DNA of 49,527 nt, taken from Conidiobolus coronatus NRRL 28638 (Eukaryota > Entomophthoromycota > Entomophthoromycetes > Entomophthorales > Conidiobolaceae). The notes beneath the pieces were generated by a model. It was not told the DNA's origin and did not search any database. It saw only the letters and a program-made list of their open reading frames with translations. The stretch is taken from positions 98,497-148,023 of the forward strand of contig KQ964431.1 of NCBI GenBank assembly GCA_001566745.1, written 5' to 3'. The position numbers and the translations under genes are program-made. Positions 33,168 through 42,921 of the stretch are shown here, in pieces; the first letter of the stretch is position 1, and the number at the start of each line of letters is the position of its first letter.

Positions 33168-34655
33168 TGTTATTGTGTTAATTTAAAGAGCTGTGACTTG
33201 GTTTAACTAGTTTTCAAGAAATGCCATATTTATACCAATTTATAATTTATGGGTCAATCAATTGCCCCGAAGTTGATCATAGAAGTGTAATTGTGAGATC
33301 ATTTAAATCCCTCTACTTTCAATAAAAGAAATATTATCTAATAAAATATGCTATATAAAGCACATTTACAGGCCAAATCAAAATATTAACTTATTCAACT
33401 TTTGTATATGATCTAAAAATACTCTACACACATAAATTTTATGTTTTCAAACAAAATGTAACCCTAGCTAATAAATAAAACATTTTTATCATAACACACC
33501 ATTTAAAACTGATACTTGGCAAAAACCTTCTAATATATAATTCAAATATTTAGATTATCTAAATACAAATTATTCCAAGAGTTAATTTGTAATACAAATC
33601 ATTTTAGATGTATCATTTTAATTATCTTGTAAGTATATATACCTTAATATAATCCAGAGTTTATATTAATACGAGACAAACGGACTATGTTTTGACCAAA
33701 TACTGCTTTCTTGCTGAATCTATAATAATAGTCAAATTTATAAGATCTTTTAAAAATATTTAAAGACATATAAGCTGTCTATATAACTGCTCTATATAAT
33801 AATATATTGAATATACTGAATATTCTCAATAATATTTATTAATGATGATATATTTTAACTCAATATATTCAACTGACTACACTTATTAACTAGAAAATAT
33901 AAAACTAATTGAATACATTTGTCTCAGCTATAGATATTTATAGTTCTATATAAATCGCTTGTTCACTGTAGCTATAAAAATAAACTTTGCTAATATGCAA
34001 GAAATACTGAATTATTCTCCACCACTTCCTTCTTATATTAAAAATATCTAATACCAATATAAAATATATATTGTTCAATAATTTGGAACACTTGCATAAA
34101 GAATATTTTATGCATTATAAAAAACTTTTATTAGATTTATGCAGCTAATATAGTAATAATTATAATAATAATCTATATATCAAATATTTAGTAATTCAAA
34201 CACTATTAAGCACTAAATTTTTACTTCTCAATAAATTCACTACAATTTGTAAATATATAATTTTTAAATAATTTTTTGAAAAAACAAATATTCGTTAAAT
34301 ATACAAAAATTCTATAATTAGTAAATTCGAATTAAAAGATTTAATTTAATTGATCTAATTCTTTGATAACAAAAGTTTTCACTTTTCTCTCTCTTTATTT
34401 TAATAAAAATTTGTATTGATAAAGTTTAAATTGATGAGTGGAGTGAGAATAAACTTTATACAATGAACCCCATTATACTGGAATGGTTAAATTTTTAAAA
34501 TAATTAATATTTTTTTATATTTTAAATAAATTAATTTACAAACATGTAGCTTGAGACAAAGTTCAATAGCAATAATTGTAATTTTACAAGGTATACTTTT
34601 AATAATAACCGATAGATCAAAACAATAGTCGATCTCTGTACAAAATTCACTGACA
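33168..34655. other. AT-rich intergenic, nothing recognised
   Basis: About 1.5 kb of very AT-rich sequence. Only the motif variant at 33247-33255 stands out; there is no ORF, RNA gene or MITE end. Confidence 0.6.
33247..33255 (-). promoter_or_regulatory. ATCCCATAA-like motif upstream of PH-like gene
   Basis: The sense sequence is GACCCATAA, two mismatches at its first half but keeping CCCATAA, 80 bases before the ATG. Confidence 0.35.
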
Positions 34656-36155
34656 TTACTTGAGGAAATTATTTGTAATATCCCATTCTAAGCATATTCT
34701 TAGTTGAACAAGTTGCAAGTTTTGAACCTTGAAAAACCAATTTTTACAAAAATCTTGACTGTAAGCATATTCAGCAGGCAAACCATGGTAGAGATACCCG
34801 ATTCTATGACAGAAATGAACCTGCTTATTGCCTCTTTTACCCACTCGATTTTGGATTGCACTAAGGGTAGAGGCAAAGTCTGGAGAGCCAGTGTGTTGTT
34901 TGATTAAATTGTGGAGGATAACATTGAGGTAGTGGAATCCTGACATATTGAATAGGTTCATATTATGTAACTGCTGTGTGTATTGCAACTTTGGTGCAGA
35001 GCTCATTCGCATTTCTTCAAGACTTACTAAGAGCATTTCAAGCTGCGTTGGCCAGTCGAGGTTTTTCCATGGATAGCTTATTTGAGGGATAGGTCGACGA
35101 TAAGACTTAGTAATAGCTGCCAAAAAACTGGTTATAATAGTTTGCGTGAATTTGGGCATAATCTGCAAATAAGGCACAACTGTGTCTATAGGAAATTCAG
35201 GATTCGGGTTGTTGGCATCGTATGAGAAAGGTGGGAAGGTGTTTCGATTATGTGTTAAAGAACTTGTTGCATTTCTTAAATTATCTACAAGAACTTGGCA
35301 ATTAGCAGGCACAGGCTGTTGAGTAGCTGGAGGGATATACATAGCCCTAGACTTTTTAGCAGGTGGCTGTCCGAGGTTAGCTCCTCCGTTATAGTTGGCG
35401 TCAGCTGAATTTCCATTACTGTTTCCATTGCCGTTAGCATTTCCGTTGGCATTAGCATTGCCATTGTTTGTAAGAGAAGTAGGTGCAATGGAAGGTGTGC
35501 TGGTGAATTTGGCAGTGCTCGGTCTGGGCTTCTTTGCACTGGTTTGGTTACTATTATTACCGGAGGCTGCAGGAGCTGCTGCAGGATTGCTCACAGGGTT
35601 GGCAGTGTTGTTAGAGGGCATTAGCATACTATTGATAGGGGTGGGGAGGCTAGGGTGACCAGGTAGCTTAGGATTGGCATTTGCTGAGGAGTGGGGGTGA
35701 TTGTCCGGAGGGGGGAAGGGAGGGAGAGAGGATGCGTAGGAAAATGATGATGGGTTTTGGGGATGATGCAGAGAATCTGGAGGAAATCCGTAGGGTAATT
35801 GGGGGTGCTGGGACTGGTGGGCGTGCTGCATCTGGTGGGGATGTGGGTGATGCTGGTGAGGATGGTGCGGGTTAGCAATGAGGTTCTGCTGCTGATGGTT
35901 CATTATAACATTGTTTCCTGGAGTTGTGTTTGGGTTGTTATGCATCTGATTCATATTGAAATTGTGACCTGTATTTAAATCCTGCTTTGGCACCACTATT
36001 GGTGCTGAATTATAGCGAACAATGACTACACTTTCGCGAGTTGCTATTACGTGTTCTACTCTGTGCTGTTCCATAAGAATAAATAATGAGTTTATAGTGG
36101 GCAAAAACGCATCCTGTATAATGCGATCTGAGTGAGGATTCTGGTTAACGCTCAT
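34656..36155 (-). CDS. unrecognised Asn/Pro/His/Ala-rich protein, nuclear regulator-like
   Basis: 499 residues in one exon. The N-terminal block of about 60 residues (RIIQDAFLPTINSLFILMEQ, ESVVIVRYNSAPIVVPKQDL) looks folded. Residues 70-290 are low complexity: His/Gln/Pro-rich, then Asn/Ala/Gly-rich with an NGNANGNGN run, ending in a basic patch PPAKKSR. The C-terminal block of about 210 residues looks helical and conserved (NCQVLVDNLRNATSSL, VVPYLQIMPKFTQTIITSFL, WKNLDWPTQLEMLLVSLEEM, FHYLNVILHNLIKQH, CHRIGYLYHGLPAEYAYS). I do not recognise the family. Low-complexity linkers and a KKSR patch are typical of transcription or chromatin factors, but this is inference. Its promoter carries five CCAAT pentamers. 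Confidence 0.75.
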   Translation of the reverse strand: MSVNQNPHSDRIIQDAFLPTINSLFILMEQHRVEHVIATRESVVIVRYNSAPIVVPKQDLNTGHNFNMNQMHNNPNTTPGNNVIMNHQQQNLIANPHHPHQHHPHPHQMQHAHQSQHPQLPYGFPPDSLHHPQNPSSFSYASSLPPFPPPDNHPHSSANANPKLPGHPSLPTPINSMLMPSNNTANPVSNPAAAPAASGNNSNQTSAKKPRPSTAKFTSTPSIAPTSLTNNGNANANGNANGNGNSNGNSADANYNGGANLGQPPAKKSRAMYIPPATQQPVPANCQVLVDNLRNATSSLTHNRNTFPPFSYDANNPNPEFPIDTVVPYLQIMPKFTQTIITSFLAAITKSYRRPIPQISYPWKNLDWPTQLEMLLVSLEEMRMSSAPKLQYTQQLHNMNLFNMSGFHYLNVILHNLIKQHTGSPDFASTLSAIQNRVGKRGNKQVHFCHRIGYLYHGLPAEYAYSQDFCKNWFFKVQNLQLVQLRICLEWDITNNFLK

Positions 36156-37597
36156 GGTTGAAGAGTGCGCTGGGAGAAAGTATATGGATAGATAGAGATA
36201 AACCAGTCAAAGACTACTGTTTCTCTTCAAGAAATCTCCTTCGTCCCCCTTTCACTTTCGCCCTTAACCCTCTTATAAATGATTCAAAGTCCACTGTGAA
36301 ACAGTGAGCGCTAATTGGCCAATCGCTATCCAATCAGCATCGATCAGGCCGTTTAGGGATAACTTTTCTCTTAATGTGAATTTACCATCAGATTGCTTTT
36401 AGCTCCCCATTGCGCTGTGTGATTGGCCAACCCTCTTAGTACTAAATAAATCACAAAGCTTTTCCCCCTTAAGCTTAGTATCCAATCAAGTTCTCCCTAG
36501 GCGAAAAGCTCCAAAGCTTACCAAATCACACAATTCACCCAAACTCGAATAGCTTCACCAAATAAGGAGGGGAATTAAACCGTTTAACTGCTTTTTTTCG
36601 AGAATTAGCGACTAAACTTTACTTGTTTCTATGCCTCGATTCTCACAACTAAGTCAGTAGATGAGAACAAGCATTTTCGAAAATTTCTAAATTAGTGATA
36701 ACATCTATTTATCCCATTTTTACCAATCTTTCCACCGAGATTTAATATGTAATATAACTTTTATCAGTTGATAAATAATTGACTATTATACTAGACTATA
36801 GCTTGATAACTATGCCGAGTTGCTTCAAACTTTACTTTTTGAATTGTAAATGTTTAATGCATTTCTTTTTATTGTAATATTTAGAATGTTGTTGAATAGC
36901 TTATAAGTGCATTAATTAGCTGTTTTCAAAGCACAGGCTCTATACTTTACTAATTTAGTCTACATTAAATTTTGAAGTATGAATCTAAACAAGATAAATA
37001 GTTATACATCATCATTAGCTTTGAAATATCATTTACAGATTTCACTTTATTATTTGCAAACATTTGCAACATGGGAGAATATACTAATTTGGTAATAATA
37101 ATATTTACCCCGGAATTTTACACTCTGTGGGTTTATCTCCCCTCATTTGTAAATCGAAATATTTCCAAATCTTATTTTTGTTTTTAATTTTAGAACTAAG
37201 ATAAAAATTAAAAATGCCCAATCAGACTAAAATTTTTTCTTATATAATATGACAAAAGCAAAAGCTTAAGTTGTAAGTATATTTAATAAAATTTAATTTT
37301 AAAACTGAATTAAATTACTATGCATCAATTCAATTATGACATAATATATAGTATTGTATATAACTTAGATATAAAGTATACTAATTAATCATAGTAGATC
37401 GTAAATGTATATTTTATATTATAGTAATATAAGCTAAAATATATCATTATCACATAGATACATTAATTTTATTGAAATATAGATATAATTGTCATTTATT
37501 TATAAATTTTCGATATATCTAATTATACTAAATGCTCTAACTATTTAAATATTCTTAATTGCTAGTAAAAATGATAGGATTTATATTATAAATATAA
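36156..37597. other. upstream region with CCAAT cluster, then AT-rich DNA
   Basis: The first 450 bases are GC-richer than the surroundings and carry the CCAAT cluster. The rest is AT-rich, with ATCCCATTT at 36710 not counted as a motif copy. MITE copy D starts at 37598. Confidence 0.55.
36314..36486. promoter_or_regulatory. cluster of five CCAAT boxes
   Basis: ATTGG/CCAAT pentamers occur at 36314-36318, 36319-36323, 36330-36334, 36422-36426 and 36482-36486, the first two forming the palindrome ATTGGCCAAT. They lie 160-330 bases upstream of the unrecognised regulator-like gene starting at 36155. CCAAT is the binding core of the Hap2/3/5 (NF-Y) complex; binding here is inferred. Confidence 0.55.
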
Positions 37598-37683
37598 TAT
37601 GAGAGATTCTGGTTAAAGCGAGGAAAATTTGTCCAAAATTTTTTATAGGGCAAGCTTAAAGTTTTTTCAATTATCATAATATA
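37598..37683. mobile_element. MITE family copy D (runs into assembly gap)
   Basis: It starts TATGAGAGATTCTGGTTAAA, then GCGAGGAAAATTTGTCC and CAAAATTTTTTATAG, the same side as the left end of copy B. The rest is hidden by N. Confidence 0.75.
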
Positions 37684-38650
37684 NNNNNNNNNNNNNNNNN
37701 NNNNNNNNNNNNNNNNNNNNNNNNNNNNNNNNNNNNNNNNNNNNNNNNNNNNNNNNNNNNNNNNNNNNNNNNNNNNNNNNNNNNNNNNNNNNNNNNNNNN
37801 NNNNNNNNNNNNNNNNNNNNNNNNNNNNNNNNNNNNNNNNNNNNNNNNNNNNNNNNNNNNNNNNNNNNNNNNNNNNNNNNNNNNNNNNNNNNNNNNNNNN
37901 NNNNNNNNNNNNNNNNNNNNNNNNNNNNNNNNNNNNNNNNNNNNNNNNNNNNNNNNNNNNNNNNNNNNNNNNNNNNNNNNNNNNNNNNNNNNNNNNNNNN
38001 NNNNNNNNNNNNNNNNNNNNNNNNNNNNNNNNNNNNNNNNNNNNNNNNNNNNNNNNNNNNNNNNNNNNNNNNNNNNNNNNNNNNNNNNNNNNNNNNNNNN
38101 NNNNNNNNNNNNNNNNNNNNNNNNNNNNNNNNNNNNNNNNNNNNNNNNNNNNNNNNNNNNNNNNNNNNNNNNNNNNNNNNNNNNNNNNNNNNNNNNNNNN
38201 NNNNNNNNNNNNNNNNNNNNNNNNNNNNNNNNNNNNNNNNNNNNNNNNNNNNNNNNNNNNNNNNNNNNNNNNNNNNNNNNNNNNNNNNNNNNNNNNNNNN
38301 NNNNNNNNNNNNNNNNNNNNNNNNNNNNNNNNNNNNNNNNNNNNNNNNNNNNNNNNNNNNNNNNNNNNNNNNNNNNNNNNNNNNNNNNNNNNNNNNNNNN
38401 NNNNNNNNNNNNNNNNNNNNNNNNNNNNNNNNNNNNNNNNNNNNNNNNNNNNNNNNNNNNNNNNNNNNNNNNNNNNNNNNNNNNNNNNNNNNNNNNNNNN
38501 NNNNNNNNNNNNNNNNNNNNNNNNNNNNNNNNNNNNNNNNNNNNNNNNNNNNNNNNNNNNNNNNNNNNNNNNNNNNNNNNNNNNNNNNNNNNNNNNNNNN
38601 NNNNNNNNNNNNNNNNNNNNNNNNNNNNNNNNNNNNNNNNNNNNNNNNNN
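37684..38650. other. assembly gap (967 N)
   Basis: The gap is flanked by MITE copies D and E, which suggests repeats caused the assembly break. Nothing can be said of its content. Confidence 1.
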
Positions 38651-38687
38651 CAAAATTTTTGTAAGTTTTATTACATTACTAAAGTTA

Positions 38688-38921
38688 CATGAAAATTATG
38701 GTTAACTTGGTTCAATTTGTATTAGCTCAGTCCAAAAACTTGAAATTTTTATGAGTTTTCATTGTGTATAGTCATTATTTAATAGATAATTGATCATAAT
38801 ATTATATTAAAATCCTATATTATTAACTTTAACTAACAAAGTTACTCTTTAACAAGCTTTAAGCAACTAAAAATCAAAAATATTACAAATTTTCCTTGTT
38901 TTAATCAGGATCTTTCGTATA
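38688..38921 (+). mobile_element. MITE family copy E, diverged
   Basis: The left end (near ATGAAAATTATGGTTAACTTG, then TTAGCTCAGTCC) and right end (AGCAACTAAAAATCAAAAAT, TTTTCCTTGTTTTAATCAGG, CTTTCGTATA) match both sides of the family in the orientation of copy C. It is shorter (about 235 bp) and more diverged, so probably older. Confidence 0.65.
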
Positions 38922-39620
38922 TCCGTAAATTGTTGATTGAACTACAATCAATAGATGGTAGATTATAATAATTATAAGCTAATAAATAATAATAAATAGT
39001 ATTATTATAATACCATGATATTATTTACCAAAAAATGTCATTTTAATATATTAGTTAACTGTTCATTTAAAAAATTAAACTCCACTTTCCGTTCAAACTG
39101 ATATATATATAATACTCTGAAATGACTATAAGAGCTCTCGAGATAAATACACTGAGACAGTGCATAATGTTACATCGCTACGTTAAACAATTGCTTGTAT
39201 AGAACTTAACAATGCAAGATTAAAAAATTTAAACAATAGTGTATCTAAGATAATCTATAATAAACCTTTAAATTTATTTCAAAAATTACTCAATTTCATT
39301 TACACAAGTGCCAAAAATATTTTGGCTGCACATGGTTTGCTCATTATAAAAACAAAAGTTAGAAGTAAAAAAACGCGAAAATTTGTATGAAATACTCACG
39401 TGATCTGGAAATTTATCGAATGGTGATTGGGTTTTAAAATTTCTGCAATAGATTCATGCATTTTAATTGGCCTAATATGCCAAAATGGTGATTTTCGGAA
39501 TTGTTAGTAATGAATTATGTCCTTAATCCGTTGTATTAACTTAAAGATATGGCCCTTCTCTTTACTGCTATAGGCAAATTCAACAACCTTGAGCCTGCAT
39601 CCATTTAACTATCATCAGCT
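38922..39620. other. RPL14 upstream region
   Basis: This holds the palindrome TCACGTGA at 39396-39403 and a pyrimidine tract just before the gene (CCCTTCTCTTTACTG). No ATCCCATAA motif occurs. A short split reading frame on the minus strand is discussed under rejected items. Confidence 0.55.
39396..39403. promoter_or_regulatory. TCACGTGA palindrome (Cbf1-type E-box) upstream of RPL14
   Basis: TCACGTGA lies about 220 bases upstream of the eL14 start. Cbf1 recognises RTCACGTG, and E-boxes control ribosomal protein genes in some fungi. Single site, so this is tentative. Confidence 0.35.
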
Positions 39621-40040
39621 ATGACTGTCAGTGTTTTCAAACGTGTTGTCGAAGTTGGACGTGCCGTCCTCATCAACGGTGGCGAGTACAACAACAAAGT
39701 TGCCGTAATTGTCGAAATCATCGATCACAACCGTGCCTTAATTGAAGGACCCACCACCGGTGTCCCCCGTCACGCCCACTCCTTCAAGAACCTCAGACTT
39801 CTTCCCTACACTCTCCCCAAGCTCCCCCGTGGTATCCGCTCCGCTGGTTTAAAGAAGGCTATCGAATCTGCCGAACTTGTCTCCAAATGGGAAGCTTCCA
39901 CCTGGGCCCAAAAGTTAGCCAAGCGTGCTAAGCGTGCCACTTTAACCGATTTCGATCGTTTCAAGCTTATGAAATTACGCAAGCAACGTCGCTCCATCCT
40001 CAACAAGGAAGTTGCTGCCTTAAAGAAACAACAAGCTTAA
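39621..40040 (+). CDS. RPL14: 60S ribosomal protein eL14
   Basis: A structural component of the large ribosomal subunit. 139 residues in one exon, family length. An SH3-like N-terminal domain (FKRVVEVGRAVLINGGEYNN, VAVIVEIIDHNRALIEGP, GVPRHAHSFKNLRLLPYTLP) is followed by the C-terminal helices (VSKWEASTWAQKLAKRAKRA, LTDFDRFKLMKLRKQRRSIL). Codon use is strikingly GC-richer than the surroundings (CGT, CTC, GCC, AAG, CCC), as expected for a very highly expressed gene. No intron interrupts the coding part; a 5' UTR intron is possible because TTAACTATCATCAG sits directly before the ATG and looks like a branch site plus acceptor. Confidence 0.95.
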   Translation: MTVSVFKRVVEVGRAVLINGGEYNNKVAVIVEIIDHNRALIEGPTTGVPRHAHSFKNLRLLPYTLPKLPRGIRSAGLKKAIESAELVSKWEASTWAQKLAKRAKRATLTDFDRFKLMKLRKQRRSILNKEVAALKKQQA

Positions 40041-42079
40041 GTTTGATGGTTACTCGCGCCTCGCAAGAACTAAGTAAAATAAAGGTTTCGTCTCATACGT
40101 ATTTAATGAATGCAACTCATTCATTTTTCACCTACTAACCTAATCCCATTGTAGAAATTGTACACATTAGAACACTCCTAATCTTGAGAATCAATTATTA
40201 AAGAATACGTTGGTATTATATCCCAACATATGAACACTTTTATCGAATTATGTGTGTTTTACAACAGAAACTTATTATTGGGAAGAGTTAATTAAAATAT
40301 AAGCACGCTAAGTAGCGAATTTTAAAGATAATGAGTGAAAAAATAATATAGAAAAAAATAAGCTGGAGATAATTATTAATCGCAGACATTGTAATCAACT
40401 ATTTTTATTAGTTCAAATTGATGCTAAAAGGGTATTATATTACTGAATTTCAAACAGCCAGACATGCAAATTTTAAACAAATTGACTATAGCATCTATAC
40501 ACAATTAGAGAATCAGTTTTGATATTTTAAGCAATATATTTTAATTATGTTTATTAGATTTATTTTGTCATTCTCAGCACACAATCATATTTCATTCCAT
40601 TATAGCACTATATTTCTTGCATTCTTTAGTATTAATTGATACATTATATAATATTTTATATATCCAATAATTTTATTTAGATTATAATTATTTTATTTTA
40701 GGTACTCTTGACTGGCTATGCTAACGCATTATTTAATATAGGCTCTAGACGAGAAAGTGAGTATATTTATATAATACAGGTAATTATCTTTTTCCACTAG
40801 AAAGTTATATTTTTCTATTTTATGATATAATAAGCATATAAGAATTATATTGTCTAATTAATCCTTATTGTAATACATAGATTTAGGCCTATTATTCAAG
40901 CAACTTTATTATGCTGGCATTCGATCAAAATATCTGCTATTTGAAGTTATAAAATGTAGTTTAATATACGCCACTATTATACAAATATTTTTGCTTATTT
41001 ATGACTAATATCACATTTACTATATATAAAACGATTTTAATCGAATATTTTTCAATTGAACACTAATTAATATTTACTGTTTTGTATAGTACATTTGAAA
41101 TGTAATATTAATAACATAAATATAGATATTTACGAATCTGAATAAATCCAAGCCATATATCACTCACTAAACTACTATCAAAATATATTATTACTCAAAT
41201 ATAGTAGATTTTAAACGTATTTTATATACAAGCAGATATTTACACAAATGTACTATTATTATCACTCTTCCCAGCATTTAAATATCTAATAGCATTTTAC
41301 AAACCATCAATTAATTTTAACAACAAGCAAGTTATACGTCTAGTTCTTTATTTGGCAGTAAATTTATTATCGTCTAATAAGATATAAATCAAAAATATTA
41401 GTATTTACTAATAGCTTATATATATTTCTTAAACTAAATATTCGTATTTTTATAAAACTTACATTAAGCATTTTAATAAATATATCAGTTCATATTTTAA
41501 TTACTGTTGTTATTGCATATAATAATTATTTAATTATATTATTTAATTAATACCTAAATATAGTAATATTTGAATAATAAATTATAGAAACGATTTTTCT
41601 GTAATGTATCATTTAATTAGGATTTGTTCTTTTTACTCAATAAATTTGAATAGTATTAAAATAATATTGGTAAAAATTAAATAAATTTAGTGACTAAAGC
41701 TTTATATGTCATGTATTTAATTTCCATCATTATTAATACAAGAGCTATGTTTAAATTCAGCAATGAATACGTTGAGCTTTTATTATTATTAGGATATGGC
41801 TAACTAAAAAGCTAATTTTCTATATTTATAATGTATATGCTGTATGTTTAGAAGTTATTATACTCTATAAAGTTTTATTAAAAATCACCATCAAATTTAT
41901 TTTAGCTTATTAAATTATATACAGGCTCATATTAACCATTATAACATAGAGAATGGCTGTTATATTTTGATTGGTTTTACAAAATTACTGTCTCAAACTA
42001 AATTGATAAAAAGGAGTCAATTAAATTATTTAGTATCTATAATATGCTTCTATAACTATAAAGCGTGCTTATTTAATTA
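40041..42079. other. AT-rich intergenic, nothing recognised
   Basis: About 2 kb of AT-rich DNA downstream of RPL14. A short GC-richer patch at 40705-40760 reads as a few coding-like residues but has no gene context. Confidence 0.55.
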
Positions 42080-42609
42080 TATGAGATATTCTGGTTAACT
42101 CAACTCAAATTTGTATGAACTATGTTCAAAATTTTAATTTTATATAAACGAGTTAATACCATATATATAGTTATAAATATAAAAGAGAAGAGTTAATGAT
42201 ATAATAATAGAACGCAGTATTAAAAATATTAGCTAATAATAGAGGCTGTTTAATACACCTTAGTATGAAAGATTCTGGTTAAAACGAGGAAAATTTGTCC
42301 AAAATTTATTATATGAAAACTTGGAATATTTTTGATTTTTAGTTGCTTAAAACTTATTAAATAGTAGCTTTTATTAATTAAAGTTTATAATAGGTATTTT
42401 AATATGATTATATCGTCAATTCTCTATTAAATAATTACTATACATGATGAAAGCTCAGTTATAAAAAAATTAAAATTTTGAACTGAGCTCATACAAAACT
42501 TAATCAAATTAGCCAGAACCTCTCATATGTAAAAATTAAAAATATTACAAAATTTGCCATATAAAAAATTTTGGACCATATTTCCTCGTTTTAACCAAAA
42601 CCTCTCATA
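42080..42609 (+). mobile_element. MITE family copy F, split by insertion of copy G
   Basis: The left end TATGAGATATTCTGGTTAAC at 42080 and right end CGTTTTAACC...CCTCTCATA at 42609 have the orientation of copy C. Subtracting the 264-bp copy G leaves about 266 bp, the size of an intact family member. F is therefore one element interrupted by another. Confidence 0.75.
42264..42527 (-). mobile_element. MITE family copy G, full length, nested in copy F
   Basis: A 264-bp element starting TATGAAAGATTCTGGTTAAA and ending AGCCAGAACCTCTCATA. It is closely similar to copy B in sequence and orientation, including the internal blocks TTTTTGATTTTTAGTTGC and TGAACTGAGCTC. It is inserted at a TA within copy F, so it is younger than F. 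Confidence 0.8.
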
Positions 42610-42921
42610 TATTTACTTTTGGTACATTATATTGACTATATTATATACAAAGCAGCGTTGATTTTTTATTTTTATTTGCAATTCAATACATTTAACTATT
42701 TTCATGACATCATTAATTAATAAAGGTTTTTGGACTGGTTAAGTTGAGAATTAAAATTCTCATTTGATTACGTGGTTCAATTATATTGATTCTAATTTAA
42801 TCCAATTTATTCACCTTTAACTCTTATTTTAATTTTAATTGTCAAAGCTTTTCAATTATTTTTTCTAAAAGCACAAATATAATAGACTCTGTATTAGCTT
42901 AAATAACACTTTTTAACTAAA
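42610..42921. other. glucosidase II alpha promoter region
   Basis: A 310-base AT-rich leader between the nested MITEs and the ATG. No ATCCCATAA motif is present. A CT-rich patch lies around 42780-42860. Confidence 0.5.

Noticed and set aside
36709-36718. TTATCCCATT as a further ATCCCATAA copy
   Set aside because: It mismatches at the last two bases and points away from the nearest gene; no gene lies within range on its right before the gap.
39270-39461. Small split gene on the minus strand (MHESIAEILKPN..., then a short second exon) divergent from RPL14
   Set aside because: The two possible acceptors give unrelated short tails of about a dozen residues and no family signature holds. A resemblance to Cmc2-type proteins lacks the required cysteines.
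40705-40760. Coding-like fragment reading LTGYANALFNIGSRRE
   Set aside because: It is a single isolated stretch after a possible acceptor with no joining exons found on either side.
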